A stretch of DNA of 42,955 nucleotides from Paracoccus fontiphilus (lineage in GTDB: Bacteria > Pseudomonadota > Alphaproteobacteria > Rhodobacterales > Rhodobacteraceae): the NCBI RefSeq assembly GCF_017356265.1, contig NZ_JAFNAW010000031.1:1-42955 (forward strand), read 5' to 3'. A model generated the notes under the pieces. The model ran no database searches. It was not told where the DNA came from and was given only the letters and a program-made list of their open reading frames with translations. Numbering within the stretch: position 1 is the stretch's first letter; the number at the start of each line of letters is the position of its first letter. Below, piece after piece: positions 7,006-14,748 of this stretch. The position numbers were made by a program, and so were the translations under genes.

Positions 7006-7980
7006 CTACCAGCGCAGGACGACCGATCCCCAGCTGAGGCCGCCGCCAATCGCCTCGGTCACGATCACGTCACCTTCGCGGAAGCGGCCCTGGCCATCGG
7101 CCACCGACAACGCCAGCGGGATCGAGGCCGCCGAGGTGTTGCCGTGATCGGCGACGGTCAGGATGACCTTTTCGGCGGGAAGCCCCATCTTCTGGGCCGT
7201 CGCCGTGATGATGCGGGCATTGGCCTGGTGGGGGACCAGCCAGTCCACGTCCGCCGGCGTCAGCCCGGCCTTGTCCAGCGCGATCTTGGCGGTTTTGGCC
7301 AGCTTCTCGACCGCGTGGCGGAAGACGAGGTTGCCCTGCATCCGCAACTGGCCTGCCGTGCCGGTGGTGCCGACGCCGCCGTCGACATACAGAAGGTCCC
7401 GGTACTGGCCGTCGCTGTTCAGGTCGCTGGCCAGGATGCCGCGGTCCTTGCTGCTGCCATCGCCTTGCTGCGCTTCAAGCACGACGGCGCCCGCGCCGTC
7501 GCCGAACAGGACGCAGGTGCTGCGATCCGTCCAGTCCATGATGCGCGAGAACGTCTCGGCGCCGATGACCAGGACACGCTTGGCCATGCCGCCGCGAATC
7601 AGCGCATCGGCATTGGCAAGCGCGAAGACAAAGCCCGCGCAGACCGCCTGGACGTCATAGGCAAAGCCATGGGTCATGCCCAGGCCGTGCTGGATCATCG
7701 TGGCCGAGGCCGGAAAGGTGTAGTCGGGGGTCGAGGTCGCCAGCACGATCCCGTCGATGTCGTCGGGGCGCAGCCCGGCCTTGTCCAGCGCAGCGCGGGC
7801 GGCGCGCAGGCCCATGTCGCTGGTGGCCTGGCCTTCGGCTGCGAAATGACGCCGCTCGATCCCGGTGCGGGTGCGAATCCATTCGTCGGTGGTGTCCAGC
7901 CGTTCCTCGAACCAGCTGTTCGGGACGACACGCTCGGGCAGGTAATGTCCGGTGCCGCGGATGACGGAACGCAGCGTCAC
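7006..7980 (-). CDS. fabH: Beta-ketoacyl-ACP synthase III (FabH)
   Basis: Initiates type II fatty acid synthesis by condensing acetyl-CoA with malonyl-ACP. The 324-residue protein has the full FabH catalytic triad: Cys114 in QAVCAGF, His251 in VPHQANARI and Asn281 in DHGNTSAAS. GDGAGAVVL (160-168) and the substrate-entry segment near Trp34 are also in place. The start is a GTG overlapping the plsX stop (GTGA), so the two lipid genes are coupled: PlsX supplies acyl-phosphate for phospholipids and FabH starts new chains. The pairing is widespread in bacteria. Confidence 0.95.
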   Translation of the reverse strand: MTLRSVIRGTGHYLPERVVPNSWFEERLDTTDEWIRTRTGIERRHFAAEGQATSDMGLRAARAALDKAGLRPDDIDGIVLATSTPDYTFPASATMIQHGLGMTHGFAYDVQAVCAGFVFALANADALIRGGMAKRVLVIGAETFSRIMDWTDRSTCVLFGDGAGAVVLEAQQGDGSSKDRGILASDLNSDGQYRDLLYVDGGVGTTGTAGQLRMQGNLVFRHAVEKLAKTAKIALDKAGLTPADVDWLVPHQANARIITATAQKMGLPAEKVILTVADHGNTSAASIPLALSVADGQGRFREGDVIVTEAIGGGLSWGSVVLRW

Positions 7981-9077
7981 GATGCGGCCTCGGCGCCCGG
8001 GGCGGCGGCGGCGGCTTGCGCCACGCGGGCGGCCAGCCGGTCCTGGAAGCCCGACTTCGCCAGGGTGAAGGCCAGCTTGATCGCCGCCGACACGCCGGTC
8101 GCGTCGGCCGAGCCGTGGGATTTGACCACGGTGCCGTTCAGGCCCAGGAAGATTCCGCCATTCACACGGCGCGGGTCGATCCGCTTCTGCAGGCGCTTGA
8201 GAGAGGTCATCGCCAGAACGGCGGCAAACTTGGACATGATCGAATTCGCAAAGGCGTCCTTGAGAAGGGTGCCGACCAGCTTGGCCGTGCCTTCCCCGGT
8301 CTTCAAGGCGATGTTGCCTGTGAATCCGTCGGTGACGATCACATCCACGCGCGCCGAGGGCAGGTCGCCGCCTTCCACGAAACCGACATAGTCGAACTGC
8401 CCCGCGTCCGCGGCGGCAAGGATCATGTCCTGCGCCTGCTTCAGTTCGGCGCGGCCCTTGTGTTCCTCGGTCCCCACGTTCAGCAGGCCGACGCGTGGCC
8501 GGCTCAGGCCAAGGCCGTTGCGGGCATAGGACGCGCCCATCAGGGCATATTGCAGAAGATCATGCGCGTCGGCGCGGATGTCGGCGCCCACGTCCAGCAT
8601 GATGTTGAAGCCCTGCGGATTGGTCGAAGGCCACAGGCAGGCGATGGCAGGGCGGTTCACGCCCGGCAGCTTGCGCAGGCGCAGCATCGACAGCGCCATC
8701 AAGGCACCGGTGTTGCCGCAGCTGACGGCGGCGCCTGCCTCTCCGGTCTTGACCGATTCGAGGGCCGACCACATCGAGGTGCCGTCGCCCTTGCGCACGA
8801 TCTGGCTGGGCTTGTCGTCCATCGTGACGACGCCCCCAGCGTGGCGGATGTCGCACCGCCCGGCAAGGGCCTTTTTACGGCCGACAAGGCGGCGAAGCTC
8901 TGCTTCGTCGCCATGCACGATGAACCGGATTTCCGGGTTTACGGCCGCGCTTTCGGCCATGCCCGCGACAACCGCCGCAGGGCCGCGATCACCGCCCATG
9001 GCATCGACCGATATCACCACGCTGCCCCCGTGGCCGGAGGCGTGCAGTCCAGGCTTGGTCACGTCACGGTCGGTCAT
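7977..9077 (-). CDS. plsX: Phosphate acyltransferase PlsX
   Basis: Makes acyl-phosphate from acyl-ACP and phosphate, the acyl donor for PlsY in phospholipid synthesis; it is a peripheral membrane protein. Features include VVISVDAMGGDRGP near the N-terminus (about residues 20-33), SCGNTGALMA, LDVGADIRAD and VDVIVTDGFTGNIALKTGEG (about two thirds along). The length, 366 residues, is normal for the family if the ATG at 9077 is used; an internal start close to SVDAMGG would also yield a viable enzyme, and no strong Shine-Dalgarno decides between them. It follows rpmF by about 20 bases. Confidence 0.93.
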   Translation of the reverse strand: MTDRDVTKPGLHASGHGGSVVISVDAMGGDRGPAAVVAGMAESAAVNPEIRFIVHGDEAELRRLVGRKKALAGRCDIRHAGGVVTMDDKPSQIVRKGDGTSMWSALESVKTGEAGAAVSCGNTGALMALSMLRLRKLPGVNRPAIACLWPSTNPQGFNIMLDVGADIRADAHDLLQYALMGASYARNGLGLSRPRVGLLNVGTEEHKGRAELKQAQDMILAAADAGQFDYVGFVEGGDLPSARVDVIVTDGFTGNIALKTGEGTAKLVGTLLKDAFANSIMSKFAAVLAMTSLKRLQKRIDPRRVNGGIFLGLNGTVVKSHGSADATGVSAAIKLAFTLAKSGFQDRLAARVAQAAAAAPGAEAAS

Positions 9078-9099
9078 CTCGCGCGGATGCCAAGCCCGA

Positions 9100-9306
9100 T
9101 CAGGCCGCGTCGTCGTCCAGGTCGATCTCGTTCGCCTGGGCCACGACCTCGCGGTCGGCGTAGTGACCGCAGGACGGGCAGACGTGATGCGGGCGCTTCA
9201 GTTCGCCGCAGTTCGAGCATTCGTTGGGGTTGCCAGCGACCAGGGCATCGTGGGCGCGGCGCATGTTCCGGCGGGACCGGGTAACGCGATTCTGAGGGAC
9301 AGCCAT
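9100..9306 (-). CDS. rpmF: 50S ribosomal protein L32
   Basis: Small structural protein of the large ribosomal subunit. The 68-residue sequence begins [20 protein letters not shown], the L32 hallmark. It has a complete zinc ribbon, Cys30-x2-Cys33 ... Cys43-x2-Cys46 (CSNC ... CPSC), so it is the zinc-containing form. The start was placed at 9306; the longer upstream frame lacks similarity. The acidic tail [10 protein letters not shown] is typical of alphaproteobacteria. Gene order DUF177-rpmF-plsX-fabH is conserved across many bacteria. Confidence 0.95.
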   Translation of the reverse strand: MAVPQNRVTRSRRNMRRAHDALVAGNPNECSNCGELKRPHHVCPSCGHYADREVVAQANEIDLDDDAA

Positions 9307-9406
9307 GTCACAACCTCGGGTTTGTATGGGGTGCAACGCGCAGGCGTTCTTGCGCACCCGGGGGGATGGAATTCGTAAATGAACCGCGCAGATACGCCAT
9401 GACGGC

Positions 9407-9437
9407 CCTGCCCGCAACCCCTTTGCGGCGGGGCAGG
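9407..9437. other. Inverted repeat between DUF177 gene and rpmF
   Basis: CCTGCCC (9407-9413) pairs with GGGCAGG (9431-9437), with an inner GCAA/TTGC pair and a bulge. It lies in the 243-base interval upstream of rpmF with no T-tract on either side. It may be a weak attenuator or processing stem. Nothing else is recognised in this interval. Confidence 0.3.
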
Positions 9438-9549
9438 CCCGGCTAATTGCACCCGCGCCGGCGGTTTTCGCCAGCGTCAAGCGCATGGCAGTGCGGAAAA
9501 CCCCTGCGGATGTGGCACCGGGGCAACGGTCGGCGCAAGGGATTCGGCC

Positions 9550-10074
9550 CTAGTCCGCGTCGCGGCCGCGCAGCAGCTTGTCCAACCCCTCGAACGGGCG
9601 GCGGGTGTCCGGCGCGGCTTCCTCGGGGGCGGCCTCGAAGGCGACCCCTTCGGCGCGGGGGTATTCCGGCAGGGCCAGGGCCAGTTCCTCGATCATCACG
9701 GCGGCCAGGTCGATGAACTGGCCCAAGGGCTCCAGCGTGTCGTCCGGCATCTCGATCTCGTCGCCCTCGGGCGTCGAGACATGGGGCGAGTAGTGACGTT
9801 CCACCTCCTCGTCCAGCATGGTCCTGACCGGCTTCAGGGTCACGACGCAGGGCTGGGTCACGCGGGCGCGCAGCCTGCCGGTCAGGGCCCAGGCATCGCC
9901 CCCCTCGGCGCGGATGTCGCCCTCGAAGGTCAGCTTCGACAGGGCGCTGATCCCCAGTTCCGCCGCGATGGCCGCGCAGCGTTCGTCGTCGGGCGTCAGG
10001 GCAAAGGGCGTCGGCGCGCGCGGGTTCAGATGGGCCGTGCGCAGGCGTTCGGGCTGGGCTTGGGGGCTGGACAT
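9550..10074 (-). CDS. DUF177 (YceD-like) domain-containing protein
   Basis: A 174-residue protein of the DUF177/YceD family, which is encoded just before rpmF in many bacteria; E. coli YceD has been linked to 23S rRNA accumulation. The typical central part is GRLRARVTQPCVVTLKPVRTM (quoted in part: RVTQPCVVTLKPV), followed by EEVERHYSP and the acidic run PEGDEIEMPDDTLEPLGQFI with LAAVMIEELALALPEYPRAE. The start was chosen at MSSPQAQPERL (10074) because a GAGG precedes it; an upstream ATG at 10128 would add an unconserved 18-residue stretch. First gene of the rpmF-plsX-fabH block. Confidence 0.88.
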   Translation of the reverse strand: MSSPQAQPERLRTAHLNPRAPTPFALTPDDERCAAIAAELGISALSKLTFEGDIRAEGGDAWALTGRLRARVTQPCVVTLKPVRTMLDEEVERHYSPHVSTPEGDEIEMPDDTLEPLGQFIDLAAVMIEELALALPEYPRAEGVAFEAAPEEAAPDTRRPFEGLDKLLRGRDAD

Positions 10075-10219
10075 GGGGGCCTCGGGGCGGTGTCGGCGGG
10101 GCATTGCCGCCGGTGTGATCGGCGCCAAACCCGCGACGGGATTGTCATTCTTGAGCGCGGTGCCCGAGTTTGCTAAGCCGGGCGGGCCGCGTCAACAGCC
10201 CGATCAAAGGAAAGACGGA

Positions 10220-10669
10220 ATGAAAGCCATCAGGACTGCATTGATTCTGGCTTTCGTGGCCGTTCTTGGCCTTGCCGCCTGCGCGCCTGTCTATCGCAAC
10301 CACGGATTTATCCCCGCGCCCGAGGATCTGTCGCAGGTCGTGGTCGGCCAGGCCACCGTGGACGAGCTGCAGGGCCTGATCGGCCGCCCCTCGGCCCAGG
10401 GGCTGCTGACCGGGTCGGGCTGGTATTACGTCGGCTCGCGCTGGCGCCATTACGGCGCGCTGGAGCCGCGCGAGATCAACCGCGAGGTCGTGGCCGTGTC
10501 CTTCGCCCCCGGCGGCGTGGTGACCAATGTCGAGCGCTTCGGGCTGGAGCGTGGCCGCGTCGTCACCTTGTCGCGCCGCGTGACCGAGGGCAGCGTGACC
10601 GAGATCTCGCTGATCGGGCAATTGCTGGGCAATCTGGGCAACTTCCAGGCGGCGGACATCATCGACTGA
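10220..10669 (+). CDS. bamE: Outer membrane protein assembly factor BamE (SmpA/OmlA family lipoprotein)
   Basis: Lipoprotein subunit of the BAM machine that inserts beta-barrel proteins into the outer membrane. The 149-residue product has a lipoprotein signal peptide with lipobox LGLAAC, Cys21 being the lipidation site. The mature part has the BamE pattern: HGFIPAPEDLSQVVVGQ, then TVDELQGLIGRPS, WYYVGSRWR and VVAVSFAPGGVVTNVE. The Shine-Dalgarno AAAGGAAAGACGGA lies before the ATG. It is divergent from the DUF177 gene, as in other Rhodobacterales, with about 145 bases between that should hold both promoters. Confidence 0.9.
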   Translation: MKAIRTALILAFVAVLGLAACAPVYRNHGFIPAPEDLSQVVVGQATVDELQGLIGRPSAQGLLTGSGWYYVGSRWRHYGALEPREINREVVAVSFAPGGVVTNVERFGLERGRVVTLSRRVTEGSVTEISLIGQLLGNLGNFQAADIID

Positions 10670-10676
10670 TCCCCGA

Positions 10677-10696
10677 CAGGCGGTTCAGGCCGCCTG
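10677..10696. terminator. Hairpin at the convergence of bamE and the serine hydrolase gene
   Basis: CAGGCGG (10677-10683), six-base loop, CCGCCTG (10690-10696). It sits right after the bamE stop and overlaps the stop of the opposing gene. There is no T-tract, so its terminator function is uncertain. Confidence 0.35.
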
Positions 10697-11683
10697 CACG
10701 ATCCGGTCCGCCAGCATGTGCAGGTCGTTCCTGTATCCCGTCCGCGCCGACGGCTGGTCGGGGTCCGAGGTCATGGCGATGGCCATCGCGGGCTGCCGCT
10801 CGGTCGCCGGGAAGACATAGATCATCTGTCCGCCATAGCCCCAGCCATAGCGGACCGGGCGGCCGCTGGCCTCGCCCAAGAACCAGCCATAGCCATAGCC
10901 CTGGCCGCTGAAGATCGACGCGGTGCGCGGCTGCCAGCTTTCGGCGATCCAGCTCTCGGGCACGACCTGCTGCCCGCCCGCGCGGCCGCCGTCCGCATAA
11001 AGCGCGCCGAAGGCCAGCAGGGACCGCGTGCTCATCGCCATCTGGTTGCCGCCCAGGTAGATGCCCTGGGGATCGCGTTCCCAGCCGGCGATGGCGAAGC
11101 CGGGCACGTCGCCCAGCCAGTCGCGGGCCAGATCCAGCGTGGACCGGCCCGTCACCCGCGTCAGGATCGCCGACACAAGGTGCGTCGAGGCGGTGGAATA
11201 CTGCATCCGTCCGCCCGGGTCCTGCGTGAAGGGCGCCGCCAGCGCGGCGCGCACCCAGTTGCGGCTGCTGACCCAGGCGCCGTAGTTCGCGCCCGACTGC
11301 CGCTCCAGTCCCGCCTGCATGGACAACAGGTTGCCCAGCGTCACGGCGGCCAGCCGGGGGTCGGGGTCGGCGGGCAGGTCGCCCTGCAGGATCGGCGCGA
11401 TCGGCTGGTCCGGGCCTTGCAGTTCGCCCCGGTCGATGGCGATCCCGGCAAGGGCCGAAACGATCGACTTCGAGGCCGACTTGATGTTGGTCGGCCGGTC
11501 GGGGGTGAAGCCGCCATAGCCGCGGGCGGCGATCTCCTCTCCGCCGCGCCACACGGCGACGGCGCGCAGGTTTTCCAGCCGCGCGGCATCGTCGAGGATC
11601 GGGACAAGGCCCGCCTGCGCCAGGGCGGGCGCGGCAAGCAGCGGTGACAGGCTGGCGGTCAGCAGAAGGGTGCGGCGGTTCAT
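10685..11683 (-). CDS. Serine hydrolase (beta-lactamase/class C-like family), exported
   Basis: A protein of about 332 residues from the beta-lactamase-related serine hydrolase family (penicillin-binding-like esterases). It carries the SxxK nucleophile motif in NIKSASKSIVSAL, a Tyr motif in MQYSTASTHLVSA and a GYGGQ segment at the position of the KTG-like third motif. The N-terminus MNRRTLLLTASLSPLLAAPA followed by LAQA is a signal peptide with a twin Arg, so Tat export is possible. The start was placed at 11683; an ATG at 11704 would add seven residues before the signal. The substrate cannot be inferred, and beta-lactam resistance should not be assumed. Confidence 0.85.
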   Translation of the reverse strand: MNRRTLLLTASLSPLLAAPALAQAGLVPILDDAARLENLRAVAVWRGGEEIAARGYGGFTPDRPTNIKSASKSIVSALAGIAIDRGELQGPDQPIAPILQGDLPADPDPRLAAVTLGNLLSMQAGLERQSGANYGAWVSSRNWVRAALAAPFTQDPGGRMQYSTASTHLVSAILTRVTGRSTLDLARDWLGDVPGFAIAGWERDPQGIYLGGNQMAMSTRSLLAFGALYADGGRAGGQQVVPESWIAESWQPRTASIFSGQGYGYGWFLGEASGRPVRYGWGYGGQMIYVFPATERQPAMAIAMTSDPDQPSARTGYRNDLHMLADRIVQAA

Positions 11684-11806
11684 GGCGGATATATGTGGCG
11701 CCATCCCCGCCGCAGGGAATCACGGTTGCGTCAGCTTGGGCTTGCCGGGGGGGCGTGGCGCAATTAGGGCAGGGCGGTGCCCGCTTTCGTTGCAAAAGGC
11801 CTTGCC

Positions 11807-12529
11807 ATGACCGCGCTTGACGATCTTGCCACGACTCCCTTCCACGATGCCGACGCGCCCCAGCGCGCGCGGATGCTGTCGCGGCTGGCCGATACCGAAC
11901 TGGCCGTGGCCCTGGTGGCCGAGTCGGCGGGCGACCAGGTGGAACTGCGCATCTTCCCGCTGGAAGGCGGCCCCGTGGCCTTGGCCTGCGACACCGAGGA
12001 CCGGCTGGCCGGGTTCTTCGGCGGCCCCGTGGCCTATGCCGCGATGCCTGGGCGGGTGCTGGCAGGCCTGCTGAAGGCCGAAGGGGCGGGGCTGCTGGTC
12101 AATCCGGGCCAGCCGTCCGAGATGCTGCTGGACGCCGCGATGCTGGACTGGCTGACCGGCGCGCTTGCCGCCGCCCCCCAGGCGGCCGAGGCCCGGCTGC
12201 GCCTCGGTTCGCCCGCGGCCGAGGTCGTCGAAGCCCTGGCGCAGCCCCTGGCCGAACGCCTGGGCGACATGCGCGGCCTGATCGCGGGCGCGGCCCTTGC
12301 CGGCGCCGGGGACGGCCATGTCGTCCTGATCGCAGGCGCCGATCCCGCCCATCATCCCGCCATCGCCAAGGCCCTGGCCGAGGCGCTGGCCTTTCTGCCG
12401 GAACAGCCCGGCGGCGTCGATGTCAGCTTCACCGACGCGACCCTGCCCCCCGGCATCCTCCGCTTCGACCTGACGGTCGAGGCGCCCGAGCCGCCGAAGC
12501 GCCCGAAAGGCCCGCCGATCCTGCGCTGA
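11807..12529 (+). CDS. SseB-like protein
   Basis: A 240-residue soluble protein resembling the SseB family (PF07179): N-terminal LARMLSRLADTELAVAL-type helix (here RARMLSRLADTELAVALVAE), then an alternating strand-helix body with IFPLEGGPVALACDTEDRLA and the C-terminal SseB_C-like part (HPAIAKALAEALAFLPEQPG, then VDVSFTD). The family is common in Rhodobacteraceae, but its biochemical role is not established. The start 11807 was preferred to an ATG ten codons earlier. The gene is followed 48 bases later by pcs on the same strand. Confidence 0.75.
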   Translation: MTALDDLATTPFHDADAPQRARMLSRLADTELAVALVAESAGDQVELRIFPLEGGPVALACDTEDRLAGFFGGPVAYAAMPGRVLAGLLKAEGAGLLVNPGQPSEMLLDAAMLDWLTGALAAAPQAAEARLRLGSPAAEVVEALAQPLAERLGDMRGLIAGAALAGAGDGHVVLIAGADPAHHPAIAKALAEALAFLPEQPGGVDVSFTDATLPPGILRFDLTVEAPEPPKRPKGPPILR

Positions 12530-12577
12530 GGGGCAAGCACGGTTGCGTGAGCGCCGCCAAGCTGCCAGAACCGGGCC

Positions 12578-13282
12578 ATGAAGACGCAACACAAAGCCCT
12601 GTCCGTCCACCTGCTGACCGCCACCGGCGCGGTGCTGTCGATGCTGTCCATGCTTGCCGCGGTCGAGGGCAAGTGGTCGCTGATGTTCCTGTGGCTGGTC
12701 GTGGCCCTGGTCGTCGATGGCGTCGATGGCCCGCTGGCGCGGCGCTATGACGTCAAGATCCATTCGCCGAACTATGACGGCGTCTTGATGGATCTCATCA
12801 TCGACTATCTGACCTATGTGTTCATCCCGGCCTATGCGCTGTTCAAGTCGGGGCTTCTCTCTGGCTGGACCGGCTGGTTCGCGATCATCGTGATCGTCTA
12901 TGGCAGCGTGATCTATTTCGCGGATACGCGGATGAAGACCAAGGACAATTCCTTCTCGGGCTTTCCGGGCTGCTGGAACATGGTGGTGCTGGTGCTGTTC
13001 GCGACCGACCCGCACTGGATGGTGATCCTGACGATCATCGTGGCGCTGACGGTGGCGATGTTCCTGCCCATCAAGTTCATCCACCCGGTGCGGACGGAAC
13101 GCTGGCGGGCGGTCTCATTGCCGATGACGGTGCTGTGGTGCGTCTTTGCCGCCCGCGCGGCCTGGGTCGATTTCCATCCCGACAGCTGGGCCAACTGGGG
13201 CCTTGTCGTGACCTCGCTGTGGCTGCTGGGGGCCGGGGCCGCGCAGCAGTTGATGCCGAAACGCGGAAGGGGACGTCCGTGA
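12578..13282 (+). CDS. pcs: Phosphatidylcholine synthase (CDP-alcohol phosphatidyltransferase)
   Basis: Integral membrane enzyme that condenses CDP-diacylglycerol with choline to form phosphatidylcholine in one step, a pathway found in host-associated and soil alphaproteobacteria. The 234-residue protein has the CDP-alcohol transferase signature D47-G-V-D50-G-P-L-A-R ... G68-x3-D72-x3-D76, with the longer spacing between AR and G that is characteristic of Pcs. About seven hydrophobic segments are visible. The sequence after the signature (FADTRMKTKDNSFSGFPGCW) also fits Pcs. The TGA overlaps the GTG of the next gene, linking it to a solute-binding protein. Confidence 0.9.
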   Translation: MKTQHKALSVHLLTATGAVLSMLSMLAAVEGKWSLMFLWLVVALVVDGVDGPLARRYDVKIHSPNYDGVLMDLIIDYLTYVFIPAYALFKSGLLSGWTGWFAIIVIVYGSVIYFADTRMKTKDNSFSGFPGCWNMVVLVLFATDPHWMVILTIIVALTVAMFLPIKFIHPVRTERWRAVSLPMTVLWCVFAARAAWVDFHPDSWANWGLVVTSLWLLGAGAAQQLMPKRGRGRP

Positions 13283-14745
13283 TCCAAGCCTTGAAACCCC
13301 TGGCCGCGCTGGTCCTGCTGGCGCTGCCCGCGGCCGCCCAGGACGCCATCACCCTTGGCATGGTGCTGGAGCCGCCGAACCTCGACCCTACCGGCGGGGC
13401 GGCGGCGGCCACCGACGAGGTCGTCTATGCCAATGTCTTCGAGGGGCTGACCCGCTTTGGCCCCAACGGCACCATCGAGCCTGCCCTGGCCGAACGCTGG
13501 GATGTCGAGGACGAGGGCCGTGCCTACGTCTTCCACCTTCATGACAACGTGACCTTCCACGACGGCGCGGCGTTCGACGCCAGCGACGTGGTCTTCACGC
13601 TGGAACGCGCCCGGGCGCCCGATTCGACCAACGCGCAGAAGGTGCTGTTCCAGGGCATCCAGTCGGTCGAGGCCGTGGACCCTCGCACCGTCCGCGTGAC
13701 GCTGGCCGCGCCCGATGGCAACTTTCCCTTCAAGATGGCCTGGGGCGATGCGGTGATGGTTGACCCCGCCAGCGCTGGCAGCCTTGCCACGAAGCCCGTC
13801 GGCACCGGCCCGTTCCGGCTGGAGCAGTGGGTGCAGGGCGACCGGATCGTGCTGTCCGCCTTTGACGGCTACTGGGGCGAGAAGCCCGCCTTGAATACGG
13901 CGATCTTCCGCTTCATCCCCGACCCCTCGGCGGCCTTTGCCGCGATGATGGCAGGCGATGTGGACGCCTTTCCGAACTTCCCCGCCCCCGAGACGCTGCC
14001 GCAATTGCAGGCCGATCCCCGCTTCAAGGTCATGGTCGGCACGACCGAGGGCGAGACGATCCTGGCCATGAACAACGCCCGCGCGCCCTTGAACGACATC
14101 AGGGTGCGCCAGGCCATCGCCCATGCGATCAACCGTCAGGACATCATCGACGGGGCGATGTTCGGATACGGCACCCCCATCGGCAGCCATTTCGCGCCCC
14201 ATCATCCCGATTACGTCGATCTGACGGAAAGCTCTGCCTACGACCCCGAAAAGTCCAAGGCCCTGCTGGCCGAGGCGGGCACCGGCCCCGTCACCCTGCG
14301 CCTTGCCCTGCCGCCCACGCCCTATGCCCGCCGGGGCGGAGAGATCGTGCAGGCCCAGCTTGCTGCAGTCGGCATCCAGACGCAGATCGCCAACATGGAA
14401 TGGGCGCAGTGGCTTGAATCGGTCTTCAAGGGCGGCGATTTCGACCTGACGGTCATCAGCCACACGGAACCCCTGGACATCGACATCTACGCCCGGCCCG
14501 ACTACTACTTCCACTATGCCCGGCCCGAGTTCGTCGCGCTGATGGACCAATTGCAGGCGGCGGTCACGCCCGATCAGCGAAGCGACCTGCTGAAGCAGGC
14601 GCAAGAGATGATCGCGGGCGATCATGTCAATGCCTTCCTGTTCCAGCTTGCCAAGACCGGGGTGGCCGATGCGCGGATCGAGGGCCTGTGGGAAAACGCG
14701 CCCACCCAGGCCAACGACCTGACCAGGGTGCGGTGGGGCCCCTGA
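13279..14745 (+). CDS. ABC transporter substrate-binding protein, family 5 (peptide/opine/nickel type)
   Basis: Periplasmic binding protein of 488 residues. The signal peptide MIQALKPLAALVLLALPAAA is followed by QDAITLGMVLEPPNLDPTGG, a typical family-5 start; later come NVFEGLTRFGPNGTIEPALA, the VTFHDGAAFDASDVVFTLER segment and a C-terminal ELMxQLxxA region (LMDQLQAAVTPDQR). Start is GTG at 13279, overlapping the pcs stop (GTGA), so production is tied to pcs. No permease or ATPase gene adjoins it, so it either works with a transporter encoded elsewhere or as an orphan. The ligand cannot be read from sequence; di/oligopeptides are the family default. Confidence 0.88.
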   Translation: MIQALKPLAALVLLALPAAAQDAITLGMVLEPPNLDPTGGAAAATDEVVYANVFEGLTRFGPNGTIEPALAERWDVEDEGRAYVFHLHDNVTFHDGAAFDASDVVFTLERARAPDSTNAQKVLFQGIQSVEAVDPRTVRVTLAAPDGNFPFKMAWGDAVMVDPASAGSLATKPVGTGPFRLEQWVQGDRIVLSAFDGYWGEKPALNTAIFRFIPDPSAAFAAMMAGDVDAFPNFPAPETLPQLQADPRFKVMVGTTEGETILAMNNARAPLNDIRVRQAIAHAINRQDIIDGAMFGYGTPIGSHFAPHHPDYVDLTESSAYDPEKSKALLAEAGTGPVTLRLALPPTPYARRGGEIVQAQLAAVGIQTQIANMEWAQWLESVFKGGDFDLTVISHTEPLDIDIYARPDYYFHYARPEFVALMDQLQAAVTPDQRSDLLKQAQEMIAGDHVNAFLFQLAKTGVADARIEGLWENAPTQANDLTRVRWGP

Positions 14746-14748
14746 GCC

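Noticed and set aside
10685..11683. Beta-lactamase resistance gene
   Set aside because: The SxxK fold is present, but the protein fits the broad serine hydrolase/esterase family and nothing specific points to beta-lactam hydrolysis.
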